Positions 50,306 to 59,144 are shown, counted from the stretch's first letter. The stretch is 64,000 nucleotides of DNA from Aquabacterium sp. OR-4 (GCF_025290835.2 NZ_JAOCQD020000002.1:372001-436000), one strand, 5' to 3'. Made by a program: numbers and translations. Notes: generated from the letters alone by a model not told the origin.

Positions 50306-51517
50306 CTAGGTGCTGGTGTTCAACGGCAGCGCGGCCTGCACCGGGTTGCTGTCGCCATACACCTCCACGCGGTTGCGGCCACCGTGCTTGGCCTCGTACA
50401 GCGCCTGGTCGGCGCGGCCGTACAGGCGGTCGGCGCTGACCGTGGTGCCGGCGGGCGCCTCGGCGATGCCGGCCGACACCGTCACGCGCACCGGGCGCCC
50501 CAGCTCGTCGGTGGCCAGCGGCGCCGCCGCCACGGCCTGGCGGATGGCCTCGAGCAGCACACGCGCGCCCTCGGCGTCGGCGCCCGGCAGCACCAGGCCA
50601 AACTCCTCGCCACCGGTGCGGCCCAGCGCATCCGAGCCCCGCAGGCGTTGGCGGATGATGGCCGCGAAGGCGCGCAGCACCGCATCGCCGGTGCGGTGAC
50701 CATGCTGGTCGTTGACCTGCTTGAAATGGTCCAGATCCATCAGCACAAAGCTCACCGGGCGTGACTCGCGGCCCTCGCGCCGGGCGCGCCGCAGCTCGTG
50801 GGCCAGCAGCGCATCGGTGGTGCTGCGGTTCAGGCAACCGGTCAGGCCATCGTGGCTGGCCAGGTGCTCCATCTGCCGCGCCACACGCTCGAAAACCGCC
50901 AGCTGAAAGCCGAAACCCGCGCCCAGCAAGGCCATGAAGGCCATCAGGAAGGTGGCGCCCTGCCCCAGGCTGTGCTGCATCACGCTCTGGTACTCCTCGG
51001 GCATGCTCAGCGCATGCCCGGCGCGCACCAGCAGGGCCAGCAGCGCCAGGCCCAGGGTCACGGCCACGGTGCGCAGCGAGGGCTCGTCGCGCCAGCCGTG
51101 GCGCAGGATCAGCCGCACCGCGGGCAGCAGCAAGGCGGCAAACAGCAGCGAGACGGCCACCGTGCGCATGTCTTGCGACCACAGCGGCAACAGCAGCAGG
51201 CCCAGCCACATGGCGGGCTGCACCTGCCAGGTCCAGCGTGGCGGCGGCGCCTGGCGCAGCATCAGGTGCAGCGCCTGCACATAGGCCAGCAGGCCCAGCG
51301 CGATCAGGCCATTGCCCAGCACCAGCGACAGCCACTCGGGCAGCACCAGCCGGGCGAACAGCATCGCAAAGCCGCCCAGCATGGCCCAGTTGCCCAGGGT
51401 CCAGCGGCGCAACTCGGGGCGGGCGCGCAGGCCCCGCTGCGCCACCCCCAGTTCGAGCGTGAGCAGCAAGAAACCCAGCAGCAGCGTCACCAGCAAGGTG
51501 GGGGTGTGAAGTTGCAT
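50306..51517 (-). CDS. membrane-bound diguanylate cyclase (GGDEF)
   Basis: This 403-residue protein is called from MQLHTPTLLVTLLLG (ATG 51517). Residues 5-220 form six or seven membrane helices without a recognised sensor name. The C-terminal GGDEF domain has DLDHFKQVNDQHGHRTGD, the intact active site RTGGEEFGLVLPG (about residue 300) and an RxxD inhibitory site five residues earlier (RGSD), so it should make cyclic di-GMP and be feedback-inhibited. The end is PLYG-like LYGRADQALYEAKHGGRNRV. Its signal is unknown. Confidence 0.9.
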   Translation of the reverse strand: MQLHTPTLLVTLLLGFLLLTLELGVAQRGLRARPELRRWTLGNWAMLGGFAMLFARLVLPEWLSLVLGNGLIALGLLAYVQALHLMLRQAPPPRWTWQVQPAMWLGLLLLPLWSQDMRTVAVSLLFAALLLPAVRLILRHGWRDEPSLRTVAVTLGLALLALLVRAGHALSMPEEYQSVMQHSLGQGATFLMAFMALLGAGFGFQLAVFERVARQMEHLASHDGLTGCLNRSTTDALLAHELRRARREGRESRPVSFVLMDLDHFKQVNDQHGHRTGDAVLRAFAAIIRQRLRGSDALGRTGGEEFGLVLPGADAEGARVLLEAIRQAVAAAPLATDELGRPVRVTVSAGIAEAPAGTTVSADRLYGRADQALYEAKHGGRNRVEVYGDSNPVQAALPLNTST

Positions 51518-51776
51518 CGCGGCAGGCGTTACGGCTGCGGCGCAGTATGCCTGCCCGCACCACCGCCGCGGCCGGGCCAGGCTGCCGCAGCCACCGGGGG
51601 CCGGCCGGGGCCAGGGAGAGCGTGGCTGCACGGTAATGCATCACGCCCGGGCCAACTGGGGGCCTATCCCAAGTCAATTCGGCGTGCAAAGACATGGTGG
51701 AAACCCTATACTGCACTGCAACATGAATTCAACCCGCTGTGTCCGACCCGGACGCGGCGCTCACAGGAGTCACACC

Positions 51777-52034
51777 ATGACCAGTGCTTCGATGACCTTT
51801 GGCCGCCCCACCCGCCTGACCGTGCCGCGCGGTTCGCTGTGGCTGGCCGCCGCCGCCGGCGCCGTGATCGGCGCGCTGCGCCGCCTGGATCAGTGGCAGC
51901 TGAAGTTCAGCCGCCAGGAGCCGCAGACCGCCGAGGACGTGCTCGCCTGGGCCAGCCGCATCCAGTCCAGCGACCCGGGCTTCTCGGCCGATCTGCGCGC
52001 TGCCGCGCTGCGCTCGATGGGCAAGGCCGACTGA
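51777..52034 (+). CDS. small conserved-looking protein of unknown function
   Basis: This 85-residue protein starts at ATG 51777 with AGGAG nine bases upstream. It has a basic N-terminus, a short hydrophobic stretch (LWLAAAAGAVIGALRRLDQW) that could be a membrane anchor, and a C-terminal helix with QEPQTAEDVLAWASRIQSSD. I do not recognise a family, but the good ribosome-binding site and codon use support it as a gene. It is divergent from the diguanylate cyclase, with about 260 bases between them. Confidence 0.55.
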   Translation: MTSASMTFGRPTRLTVPRGSLWLAAAAGAVIGALRRLDQWQLKFSRQEPQTAEDVLAWASRIQSSDPGFSADLRAAALRSMGKAD

Positions 52035-52175
52035 TTTGGCGGTCAGAGTTGACGGCAGTGCCCTGCCGTTAGCGTTTTTGCGGTTTTCACGAACACACCT
52101 GGTGCCCTGCGGGCGCTAGCATCTCGCGCCGGTTGCCGCCAGAGCAGCCGAAAGTCGTTGCGAGAGGTGGGTTCG

Positions 52176-52988
52176 ATGGACGGTGTCGATGCGGCCCAGC
52201 GCCGCCGCTGGCTGCGCCGCAGCCTGGATTGGTGTGCCGTGGCCAGCCTGGGCAGCCTGGGCGGATGTGCCACATGGCGGGCCGACGAGCCCGGCCACAC
52301 GGGCCATGGCGAGGCAGTGCACGCGTTGCCGCCCGCCACCCAGGTATTGCCGTTTTCGCAGGCCGAGCCCGGGCAGTTGCCGGCCGGCTGGTTTCCTTAT
52401 GTGCTGCGCCGCGACCTGCCGCGCACCCGCTACGGCCTGGTGCGCGAGGGTGACCGCGTGTCGCTGCGCGCCCACGCCCGCCGCTCGGCCACCGGCCTGC
52501 ACTGCGCGCTGGACATCGATCCGGCGCAGCAGGGCCGCCTGCAGTTCAGCTGGAAGGTGGCCCAGGTGCACCAGCGCATCGATGTGGCCCAAGCCGAGCT
52601 CGACGACTGTCCGGCGCGGCTGATCGTGGCCTTTGACGGCGACCACCAGCGCCTGCCGCTGCGCGAGCGCCTGTTTTTTGACCAGGTCGAGCTGTTCACC
52701 GGCCAGCGCCTGCCCTACGCGATGCTGATGTACGTGTGGGATGGCGGCCGCCACGCGGTGGAAAGCGTGCACCGCAACCACCGCAGCAGCCGCATCCAAT
52801 ATCTCACCGTGGAAAGCGGCAGCGCGCGCGCCGGCCAGTGGCTGCACTACCAGCGCGATGTGGCGGCCGACTTCCGGCGCGTGTATGGCGAGGCGCCCGG
52901 CCAGGTCATCGGCGTGGGCGTGCTCACCGACGGCGATGCGCTGAAGATCGACCACGAAGCCTGGTACGGCGACATCTCGATCACCTGA
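52176..52988 (+). CDS. DUF3047 family lipoprotein
   Basis: This 270-residue protein is called from ATG 52176, after GAGAGGTGG. An N-terminal hydrophobic stretch ends in the lipobox LGGC (Cys about residue 31), so it is probably a lipoprotein. The rest matches DUF3047: PAGWFPYVLRRDLPRTRYGL, SWKVAQVHQRIDVAQAELDD, CPARLIVAFDGDH, LMYVWDGG, and a final IGVGVLTDGDALKIDHEAWY block ending in a beta-jelly-roll-like GDISIT. Its function is unknown. The fold resembles carbohydrate-binding jelly rolls. Confidence 0.8.
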   Translation: MDGVDAAQRRRWLRRSLDWCAVASLGSLGGCATWRADEPGHTGHGEAVHALPPATQVLPFSQAEPGQLPAGWFPYVLRRDLPRTRYGLVREGDRVSLRAHARRSATGLHCALDIDPAQQGRLQFSWKVAQVHQRIDVAQAELDDCPARLIVAFDGDHQRLPLRERLFFDQVELFTGQRLPYAMLMYVWDGGRHAVESVHRNHRSSRIQYLTVESGSARAGQWLHYQRDVAADFRRVYGEAPGQVIGVGVLTDGDALKIDHEAWYGDISIT

Positions 52989-53081
52989 CCAAGCGCTACC
53001 GCCGCTGGATCGGCACCCTCGCCCCCCGATCAGCCCCGCCACCGCGGGCAGCGGCCGCAACGCCGCCACTTGCTCGCGCGC

Positions 53082-54404
53082 CTACCCGGCCTGCGCCAGC
53101 GGCAGCCAGGCACTCACCACCAGGCCCGGATCGGCACTGGCGATGTCCAGCCGGCCGCCGTGCGACTGCGCCACCAGGCGGCTGAGGTAGAGGCCCAGGC
53201 CCACGCCACCGCGCTCGCGGCTGCGCGCCGCATCGGGCCGAAAGAAGGGTTCGGCCAGGCGGGCCAGCGTGGCCGGGTCGGCGCCCGGGCCGTGGTCGCG
53301 CACCGCCAGTTGCACGCCACCGGCCTGCAGCCCCGTGCTCAGGCGCACCGGCGTGCCGGCACCGTGGCGCAGCGCGTTGTCCAGCAGGTTGCGCAGCAGC
53401 AGTTGCAGGCGCACACGGTCGAGGGCCAGCATGGGCAGCGCGGGCGCCAGGTCCAGCGTCACGCCGCGGCCGGCAAACTCGCTGGCCACCAGGCTGCCGG
53501 CCAGGGCGTTCAGGTCGGTCGGCTCGCGCTGCAGCGAGGCATCGCCACGCGCCAGGCGCTCGCTTTCCAGCAGGTCGGCGATCAGGTCGCGCATGGCCGC
53601 CAAATCGCGCAGCAGCGCATCGCGCTCAGGGCCGTCGGCCACCAGCTCGGCGTTCAGCCGCGCCCGGGTCAGCGGCGAGCGCAGCTCGTGGCTGATGGCC
53701 AGCAGCAGGCCGCGCTGGCCTTCGAGCATGCGGTTCAGGCCCTCGGCCATGGCGTTGACCTGGCCGGCCAGCTCGCCCAGCTCGTCGTGGCGGCGCTGCG
53801 GGATGGCCTGCGAGAAGTCGCCCGCACCGTAGCGCTGCGCGCCGGCGCGGATGTCGTCGAGCGGTCGCAACAGGTGGCGCACATAGGCAAAGGCCAGCGC
53901 GGTGAGCAGCAGCAGCCCGAGCAGCGTGGCCCAGCCGGCCCACACCGGCCGCTGCGGCCATTGCAGGCTGCCGACGCCGAAGACGATGCGGTGGCCGTCG
54001 GCGGTGTGGCGGGTGAGCAGGGTGCGCACCATCTCGTCGCGTGGCGAGCGGCCGTCGCGGACCCGCTCGTGGAAGCGCTGGCGATCGGGATGCGAATCCC
54101 ATTGCAGCCGCGGCCCGTCGATGTGGATGGCCACCGGCAGGCGCTGCACGATGGCCCGGGCGCGCGCCAGGTCAGGCGGGTTGCCGATCTCGGCGGCCAG
54201 GCGGTCCACATAGTCGGCGATCAGCGGCATGGCCACGCCGCGCCAGCCGGTGAAAAACACCTGGCGCGTGCCGGCCACGAACACCGCGGTGGTGGCCAGC
54301 GCCAGCAGCACGAACAGCGCCACCAGGCGCCAGCGCAGCGAATGGCTCAGCCGGCCACGCAGGCTGCGCGGCGGGTGCGACGGATGGCGCGGGCGAAAGT
54401 GCAT
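53082..54404 (-). CDS. sensor histidine kinase (class I)
   Basis: This 440-residue protein has two membrane helices (LVALFVLLALATTAVFVAG near residue 30; ATLLGLLLLTALAFAYV near 160) around a 110-residue periplasmic sensor. A HAMP domain follows (RPLDDIRAGAQRYGAGDFSQ). The H-box AISHELRSPLTRARL (about residue 240) holds the phospho-accepting His. The ATPase domain has LLDNALRHG (N), VRDHGPG (G1) and GVGLGLYLSRLVAQ (G2). It should phosphorylate the OmpR-type regulator encoded 16 bases upstream. The Spy/CpxP-like gene in the same operon suggests an envelope or metal stress signal. Confidence 0.92.
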   Translation of the reverse strand: MHFRPRHPSHPPRSLRGRLSHSLRWRLVALFVLLALATTAVFVAGTRQVFFTGWRGVAMPLIADYVDRLAAEIGNPPDLARARAIVQRLPVAIHIDGPRLQWDSHPDRQRFHERVRDGRSPRDEMVRTLLTRHTADGHRIVFGVGSLQWPQRPVWAGWATLLGLLLLTALAFAYVRHLLRPLDDIRAGAQRYGAGDFSQAIPQRRHDELGELAGQVNAMAEGLNRMLEGQRGLLLAISHELRSPLTRARLNAELVADGPERDALLRDLAAMRDLIADLLESERLARGDASLQREPTDLNALAGSLVASEFAGRGVTLDLAPALPMLALDRVRLQLLLRNLLDNALRHGAGTPVRLSTGLQAGGVQLAVRDHGPGADPATLARLAEPFFRPDAARSRERGGVGLGLYLSRLVAQSHGGRLDIASADPGLVVSAWLPLAQAG

Positions 54405-54420
54405 CAGGTGGTCACGGCAA

Positions 54421-55164
54421 TCAAGGCGTCAAGGGATCACGGTCTCGGCTGCCCGCTGCCGGCCCGTCGCCAGGCGCCAGCGCCAGCGCATACCCGGCAT
54501 TGCGCAGCGTCTTCACCACCGCCAGTGGCTCGAGCTTGCGCCGCAGCCGGCTGACCAGGATGTCGACCGCGCGGGTGGCCAGATCGGCCTCGCGGCCGCG
54601 CAGGCGGTTGAGGATCTCGTCACGGTGGAACACGCGCTGCGGCTCGCGCGCCAGCACCAGCAGCAGCTCGTACTCGGTGCCGGTGAGCGGCACCGGCGCG
54701 CCCAGGCGGCGCACCTCGCGCCGGGCGGTGTCGATCAGCAGGCCGTCAAAGTGCAGCACAGCATCGGCCGGCGGCGCGGTGGCCGGCGCCGGTGGCGCCA
54801 CCGGCCGGGCACGGCGCAGGATGGTCTGCAGCCGGGCCGCCAGCTCGCGCGGCTCGAAGGGTTTGGGCAGGTAGTCGTCGGCGCCCAGCTCGAGGCCCAC
54901 CACGCGGTCGGTCAGGTCGCCGCGCGCGGTGAGCATCAGGATCGGGATGTCGCTGTCGGCGCGCAGCAGCCGGCACAGTACAAAGCCGTCCATCTCGGGC
55001 AGCATCACGTCGAGGATCACCGCGGCGATGCCGCCCTGGGCCAGCCGCGCCTGGCCGGCGCTGGGTGTCAGCGCGGCCTCGAGCTGCAGGTCAAAGCGCT
55101 GCAGGTAGGCGGCCAGCGGCGGGCCAAGCTCGGCGTCGTCGTCGATCAGCAGGATGCGGTGCAT
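54421..55164 (-). CDS. OmpR/PhoB-family response regulator
   Basis: This 247-residue protein has a receiver domain with acidic ILLIDDD (residues 4-10), the phosphorylation site D52 in VILDVMLPEMDG, the Thr in LMLTARG and the Lys in YLPKPFEP. The C-terminal winged-helix (LTGTEYELLLVLAREPQRVF, then RAVDILVSRLRRKLEP and VKTLRNAGYAL) binds DNA. Together with the kinase gene it forms a two-component system. A likely target is its own operon, including the Spy-like gene. Confidence 0.93.
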   Translation of the reverse strand: MHRILLIDDDAELGPPLAAYLQRFDLQLEAALTPSAGQARLAQGGIAAVILDVMLPEMDGFVLCRLLRADSDIPILMLTARGDLTDRVVGLELGADDYLPKPFEPRELAARLQTILRRARPVAPPAPATAPPADAVLHFDGLLIDTARREVRRLGAPVPLTGTEYELLLVLAREPQRVFHRDEILNRLRGREADLATRAVDILVSRLRRKLEPLAVVKTLRNAGYALALAPGDGPAAGSRDRDPLTP

Positions 55165-55204
55165 GGGCCTCGCATCGTCGCATGCGCCGCGGGCGCGGGC
55201 GGGA

Positions 55205-55597
55205 TCACAGCCACCGCCGCACGTCCTCGGCATAGTCGCGCCACCAACCGCCAAAGCGCCGGGCCAGCTGCGCCTCCTCGCGCGGCAGGTGCACGCGGTC
55301 GAGCCAGATCGCCAGCGCCAGCGCGACGAGGCCCACGCTGAGCGACAGCGCCGCCAGCGCCCAGCCGGCCAGCGCCACCAGCAGGCCCAGCGCCATCGGG
55401 TGGCGGCCCAGCGCGTAGGGCCCGTCGTCCACCAGGTGCTGCGGCGCCGCGCCGGGCGCGATGGCCACGCCGGCGCGGTGCAGCGTGTGCGCCGCCCAGC
55501 TCACCCAGCCCAGGCCCAGCAGCATCAGGCCCCAGCCCACGGCGCCCAGCGCCTGGGCCGCACTGGGCAAGGCCAGCCACAAGGTGATGCCGGGCAT
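55205..55597 (-). CDS. small membrane protein of the isoprenylcysteine/phospholipid methyltransferase family
   Basis: This 130-residue protein has three or four membrane helices and the signature of the ICMT/PEMT-type methyltransferase family: LVDDGPYALGRHPMALGLLV, followed by a C-terminal RVHLPREEAQLARRFGG-WWRDY segment, where the Glu-Glu and Arg bind SAM. Substrate is unknown; bacterial members are often linked to metal or envelope stress. It starts three bases after the stop of the Spy-like gene and is followed by the regulator gene. Confidence 0.75.
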   Translation of the reverse strand: MPGITLWLALPSAAQALGAVGWGLMLLGLGWVSWAAHTLHRAGVAIAPGAAPQHLVDDGPYALGRHPMALGLLVALAGWALAALSLSVGLVALALAIWLDRVHLPREEAQLARRFGGWWRDYAEDVRRWL

Positions 55598-55600
55598 GGC

Positions 55601-56083
55601 TCAGCCCCGCCAGTGGCCGTGGCGGCCGCGGGCCATGAAGTCGCGCAGCTTTTGCTGCTGCTCGGGCCTCAGGCTGTCGTAGAAATCGGCGGCGGCGCCC
55701 ATCAGCTTGGGTGCGCCATCGCGCAGCGCGCTGGTCTTGCCGTCGATCAGGGCCTGGCCCTTGGCGCGGTCGAACTGCGGGCCGGCGATCAGCGCCTGGA
55801 ACTCGGCGCGCGGGCTGGCGCCGGCCTCGCCCGCCGGGCCCATCAGCGCGCGGCGCTGCGCCGCCATGGCCTCGGCCAGGCTGTTGAGCTTGGCCTGCTG
55901 GGCCGCGTCGAGCGCCAGCTCGCGGCTGGCGCGCTGCACGATGCGCTCGCGCAGCTCGGTGGCATCGGCCTCGCTGGCCGGCCAGCCGTGGTGCATGCGG
56001 TGGCCGCAGGCACTCAGGCCGCCCAGCAGCACGCCGAATCCGGCCACGCCGATCAGGGTGCGTTTGAGCCAGGTCTTCATCAT
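55601..56083 (-). CDS. Spy/CpxP-like periplasmic protein (probable lipoprotein)
   Basis: This 160-residue protein has a signal sequence ending in LSAC (lipobox, Cys about residue 26), a His/Met-rich stretch after it (GHRMHHG), and an LTxxQ-like helical body (LALDAAQQAKLNSLAEAMAA, LRPEQQQKLRDFMARGRHGH). This layout fits the Spy/CpxP family, which buffers misfolded periplasmic proteins or senses envelope stress and metals. It is the first gene of a four-gene operon with a methyltransferase, response regulator and kinase, a CpxP/Spy-CpxRA-like arrangement. Confidence 0.8.
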   Translation of the reverse strand: MMKTWLKRTLIGVAGFGVLLGGLSACGHRMHHGWPASEADATELRERIVQRASRELALDAAQQAKLNSLAEAMAAQRRALMGPAGEAGASPRAEFQALIAGPQFDRAKGQALIDGKTSALRDGAPKLMGAAADFYDSLRPEQQQKLRDFMARGRHGHWRG

Positions 56084-56237
56084 CAGTCTCCCAGGGGTTG
56101 GAACATGGCCGCCATCGTGGCGCGGCGCGCCCGGCGCGTCCTTTCAGCGCGGTATCGGCGTGTTTCGTTTCTTTTCAGCGCGGCCAGCGGGCCGCCTGCC
56201 GGCGCCGGCCCGGCCGGCCTGGGTATGCTCGCGCCCC

Positions 56238-56990
56238 GTGACTGCCGCCCTGCCCTGCACCCACGCGCCGCCTGCCGAGGCCGCCGACACCGCCGCCGCC
56301 GCGGATGCCGGCCTGGTGCTGATCCACCTCGACGCCCACATCGCCGTGGCCGACAAGCCCGCCGGCCTGCTGTGCGTGCCCGGCCGCGGCCCCGACAAGG
56401 CCGATTGCCTGGCCGCCCGCGTGGCCGCCCGCTGGCCCGGCGCCAAGCCGGTGCACCGGCTGGACATGGGCACCTCGGGCCTGGTGGTGTTTGGCCGCCA
56501 TGCGGCGGTGCACCGGGCCTTGTCGATGGCCTTTGCCGAGCGCCAGGTGGCCAAGCGCTACGAGGCGGTGGTGGCCGGCCTGCCGGCCGCGGACGCCGGC
56601 GAGATCGATCTGCCGCTGATCTGCGACTGGCCCAACCGGCCGCGCCAGATCGTCGACCATGGCATCGGCAAACCCTCGCAGACGCGCTGGCGCGTGATCG
56701 CGCGCGAACCCGCCACGGGCACCACCCGGCTGGCGCTGGAGCCCATCACCGGCCGCTCGCACCAGCTGCGCGTGCACCTGGCCAGCATCGGCCACCCGAT
56801 CCTGGGCGACGACCTGTACGCCCCGCCCGACTGGCTTGCCGCCGCGCCGCGCCTGCTGCTGCATGCCGTGGCCTTGCAGCTGCCGCCGGTGCAGTGGCCG
56901 CCGGTGCAGTGGCCAGCGGCCGCGCCGGCGGCGGTGCCGGGCGACAACAGCGCCGGCCCGTGGCAGTTCAGCTGCCCTGCGCCTTTTTGA
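56238..56990 (+). CDS. RluA-family pseudouridine synthase
   Basis: This 250-residue enzyme is called from GTG 56238. Its catalytic Asp lies in PVHRLDMGTSGLVVFGRH (about D76), and it has VADKPAGLLCVPGR, FAERQVAKRYEAVVAG and TGRSHQLRVHLASIGHPILG, the complete RluA core. It isomerises uridine to pseudouridine in RNA; which RNA is unclear. The S4 domain of larger members is absent. The C-terminal 20-40 residues contain a short repeat (LPPVQWPPVQWP). Confidence 0.87.
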   Translation: MTAALPCTHAPPAEAADTAAAADAGLVLIHLDAHIAVADKPAGLLCVPGRGPDKADCLAARVAARWPGAKPVHRLDMGTSGLVVFGRHAAVHRALSMAFAERQVAKRYEAVVAGLPAADAGEIDLPLICDWPNRPRQIVDHGIGKPSQTRWRVIAREPATGTTRLALEPITGRSHQLRVHLASIGHPILGDDLYAPPDWLAAAPRLLLHAVALQLPPVQWPPVQWPAAAPAAVPGDNSAGPWQFSCPAPF

Positions 56991-57016
56991 TCACCCCCAC
57001 CCCGCCCCATCGCCCG

Positions 57017-57607
57017 ATGCGCCAAGACGTTCCACTGGCCCAGGCCAGCCGCCTGCTCAACCATGGCCCCACGGTGCTGGTGAGCGCCGCCCACGGCCCG
57101 CAACGCAACCTGATGGCCGCCGCCTGGGCCATGCCGCTGGACTTTGATCCGCCCAAGGTGGCCGTGGTGATCGACCGGGCCACCTTCACCCGCCAGCTGA
57201 TCGCGGCCAGCGGCGAGTTGGCGCTGATGGTGCCCAGCGGCGCCCAGGCCGACCTCACCGTGACCGTGGGCAACACCAGCGGCCAGGCGCTGGCCGAGGC
57301 CGATCCGCCCACCGACAAGTTCGCAGCCCAGGGCATTGGGCACTTCGCGGCGCAGCGCATTGCGGCGCCGCTGGTCGAGGGCTGCCTGGCCTGGCTGGAA
57401 TGCCGCGTGATCGCCTGGCCCGAGCTGAGCGCCGCGCACGACCTCTATCTGGCCGAGGTGGTGGCGGCGCAGGCCGACGCCCGCGTGTTCCACGGCGGGC
57501 GCTGGCATTTCGACGACGCGCCGCCGCAGCTGCGCAGCCTGCACCACCTGGGCGGCGGGCAGTTCGTGCTGCCGGGTGCCAGCGTCCAGGGTGAGCGGCG
57601 CGCCTGA
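57017..57607 (+). CDS. flavin reductase-like FMN-binding protein
   Basis: This 196-residue protein resembles the flavin reductase-like domain family: VLVSAAHGPQRNLMAAAWAM, DFDPPKVAVVIDRATFTRQL, ASGELALMVPSGAQAD and VEGCLAWLECRVIA. These bind FMN and use NAD(P)H or work with other enzymes. The reductase partner is unknown. Its TGA stop lies within the start of a MITE-like element (copy 1). Confidence 0.78.
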   Translation: MRQDVPLAQASRLLNHGPTVLVSAAHGPQRNLMAAAWAMPLDFDPPKVAVVIDRATFTRQLIAASGELALMVPSGAQADLTVTVGNTSGQALAEADPPTDKFAAQGIGHFAAQRIAAPLVEGCLAWLECRVIAWPELSAAHDLYLAEVVAAQADARVFHGGRWHFDDAPPQLRSLHHLGGGQFVLPGASVQGERRA

Positions 57608-57677
57608 CAAGGTGTGAATGAACCTGCTGCGCGGGCCCATGGCGGCCCTGCGCGACGGTTTCTTCACACCTTGAGAG
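57604..57677 (+). repeat. MITE-like element, short copy
   Basis: This 74-base element is bounded by AAGGTGTGAA and TTCACACCTT terminal inverted repeats and begins CTGACAAGG. It matches the reverse complement of the element at 58311-58439 at its first 53 bases and last 21 bases (one mismatch in the end). The inner 55 bases of that copy are missing between two CGCGAC direct repeats. It starts inside the stop codon of the flavin reductase gene. Confidence 0.88.
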
Positions 57678-57688
57678 CGGCCGGCGGC

Positions 57689-58081
57689 TCAGTGCGCGCC
57701 CGGCGCCTCGGCCCGGTGGCCTGGCGCCGGCTGCGCCCAGCCCGCCGGCAGCGCGTGCAGCACCTGGGCCGCGTTGAGCGCGCCCAGGGCCACACCGGCA
57801 TCGGCGGGAATCCGGCCCTGCGCCATCAGCGCCTCGTAGCGCAACGCCGAAACCCGCAGAAAGGACGCGAAGTTGCCCACCGCACCACGCGCGGCCACCA
57901 GTTCGTCGTAGAGCTTCTCGATCAGTTGCACCACGCCCAGGCCGTCGCGCGCGGCGATCTCCTCGAGCACCTGCCAGAACAGGTTCTCGAGCCGGATGCT
58001 GGTGACCACGCCATGCAGCCGCACCGAGCGCGTGCGGCTGTCGTAGCTGTGCGGATCGGCGCTGATGAACACCTCACACAT
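57689..58081 (-). CDS. ribbon-helix-helix domain protein (RHH_4 type)
   Basis: This 130-residue protein is called from ATG 58081. RTRSVRLHGVVTSIRLENLF is the beta-strand and first helix of an RHH fold, and LFWQVLEEIAARDGLGVVQL with LYDELVAARG completes it. The C-terminal region (NFASFLRVSALRYEALMA) is conserved in this family, which is annotated as a putative DNA-binding protein. It could be a transcription factor, perhaps autoregulatory. It lies between two inverted copies of a MITE-like element. Confidence 0.75.
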   Translation of the reverse strand: MCEVFISADPHSYDSRTRSVRLHGVVTSIRLENLFWQVLEEIAARDGLGVVQLIEKLYDELVAARGAVGNFASFLRVSALRYEALMAQGRIPADAGVALGALNAAQVLHALPAGWAQPAPGHRAEAPGAH

Positions 58082-58310
58082 GGCGGCTCCGGGTGACGGG
58101 TAACGTGCTGACCACTCTAGCGCAGCGGCGCTGGCCGGGGGCCCCGGCTCAGCGGCCAAGGCTTTTTTCGGCCGTGACCGATGGGCGCCTCGAAGCGGCC
58201 TGGCTCCAGGCGCAGATCGCCGCCATCGCCCGCGCGTTGGCGAGCTTTTGCAACAACGCGCTGAGGCGCTGTGAGGTGCAAGGCAGGCATGGGTGAACGA
58301 CGCTCAGCCG

Positions 58311-58439
58311 CTCTCAAGGTGTGAAGGAACCGTCGCGAGCGGGCTCAGGGTGGTTCGAGCAACGCAGCCATACACCCGTACGGCGAGTCGCGCAGGGCCG
58401 CCATGGGCCCGCGCAGCAGGTTCATTCACACCTTGTCAG
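58311..58439 (-). repeat. MITE-like element, full copy
   Basis: This 129-base element is the longer version of the element at 57604, in the opposite orientation. Its terminal repeats (CTCTCAAGGTGTGAAGGAACC at one end; CTGACAAGGTGTGAATGAACC read from the other end on the minus strand) match in most positions over about 21 bases. The end near 58439 contains the TGA stop of the DJ-1/PfpI gene. It has no coding capacity. Confidence 0.88.
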
Positions 58440-59014
58440 GCCTCGATGCGCGTGCCCAGAACCTTCAGAAACTGCGCAATCCACGCCGGGTGCGCCGGCC
58501 AGGCGGGTGCGGTGACCAGCTTGCCGTCGGTGACGGCCTGGTCGACCGCGATGCCGCAGAACTCGGCGCCGGCCAGCTCGACCTCGATCTGGCAGGCCGG
58601 GTAGGCCGAGACGCGCCGGCCCTTGATCAGGCCGGTGGCGGCCAGCAGCTGCGCGCCGTGGCAGACCGCGGCCACCGGCTTGTCGGCCGCCAGGAAGTGG
58701 CGCGTGATCTCGACCACGCGGCTGTTCAGGCGCAGGTACTCGGGCGCGCGGCCGCCGGGAATCAGCAGCGCGTCATAGGCCTCGGGCCGCACATCGGCAA
58801 AGCTGGCATTGAGCACGAAGCGGTGGCCGGGCTTTTCGCTGTAGGTCTGCGCGCCGTCGAAATCGTGCACCGCGGTGTGGATCCAGTCGCCGGCCTTCTT
58901 GTCGGGCGCCACCGCGTGCACGGTGTGGCCCACGGCCTGCAGTGCCTGGAAGGGCACCATGGTCTCGTAGTCTTCGGCGAAATCGCCGCACAGCATCAGG
59001 ATCTTGCAGGGCAT
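58436..59014 (-). CDS. DJ-1/PfpI family protein
   Basis: This 192-residue protein starts at [20 protein letters not shown] (ATG 59014). It has the nucleophile elbow with the reactive cysteine and His in [10 protein letters not shown], and the acidic residue in DFAEDYE. The fold is shared by DJ-1, PfpI protease, YhbO deglycase and related proteins. The exact activity (protease, glyoxalase or deglycase) is not clear. Its stop codon lies within the MITE-like element at 58311-58439. Confidence 0.85.
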   Translation of the reverse strand: MPCKILMLCGDFAEDYETMVPFQALQAVGHTVHAVAPDKKAGDWIHTAVHDFDGAQTYSEKPGHRFVLNASFADVRPEAYDALLIPGGRAPEYLRLNSRVVEITRHFLAADKPVAAVCHGAQLLAATGLIKGRRVSAYPACQIEVELAGAEFCGIAVDQAVTDGKLVTAPAWPAHPAWIAQFLKVLGTRIEA

Positions 59015-59144
59015 CGCGGTGTCTCCTCGGGAGGGATCGGCAGGGGCGCCGCGGCCAGGCCGCAGCGAGCGCCGATTTTTCCGAGTCGCGGCCCCGGGCG
59101 GGTAGCAGCCGGTTGTGACCGTGGCGGCCAGGCCTGCCGGAAGC

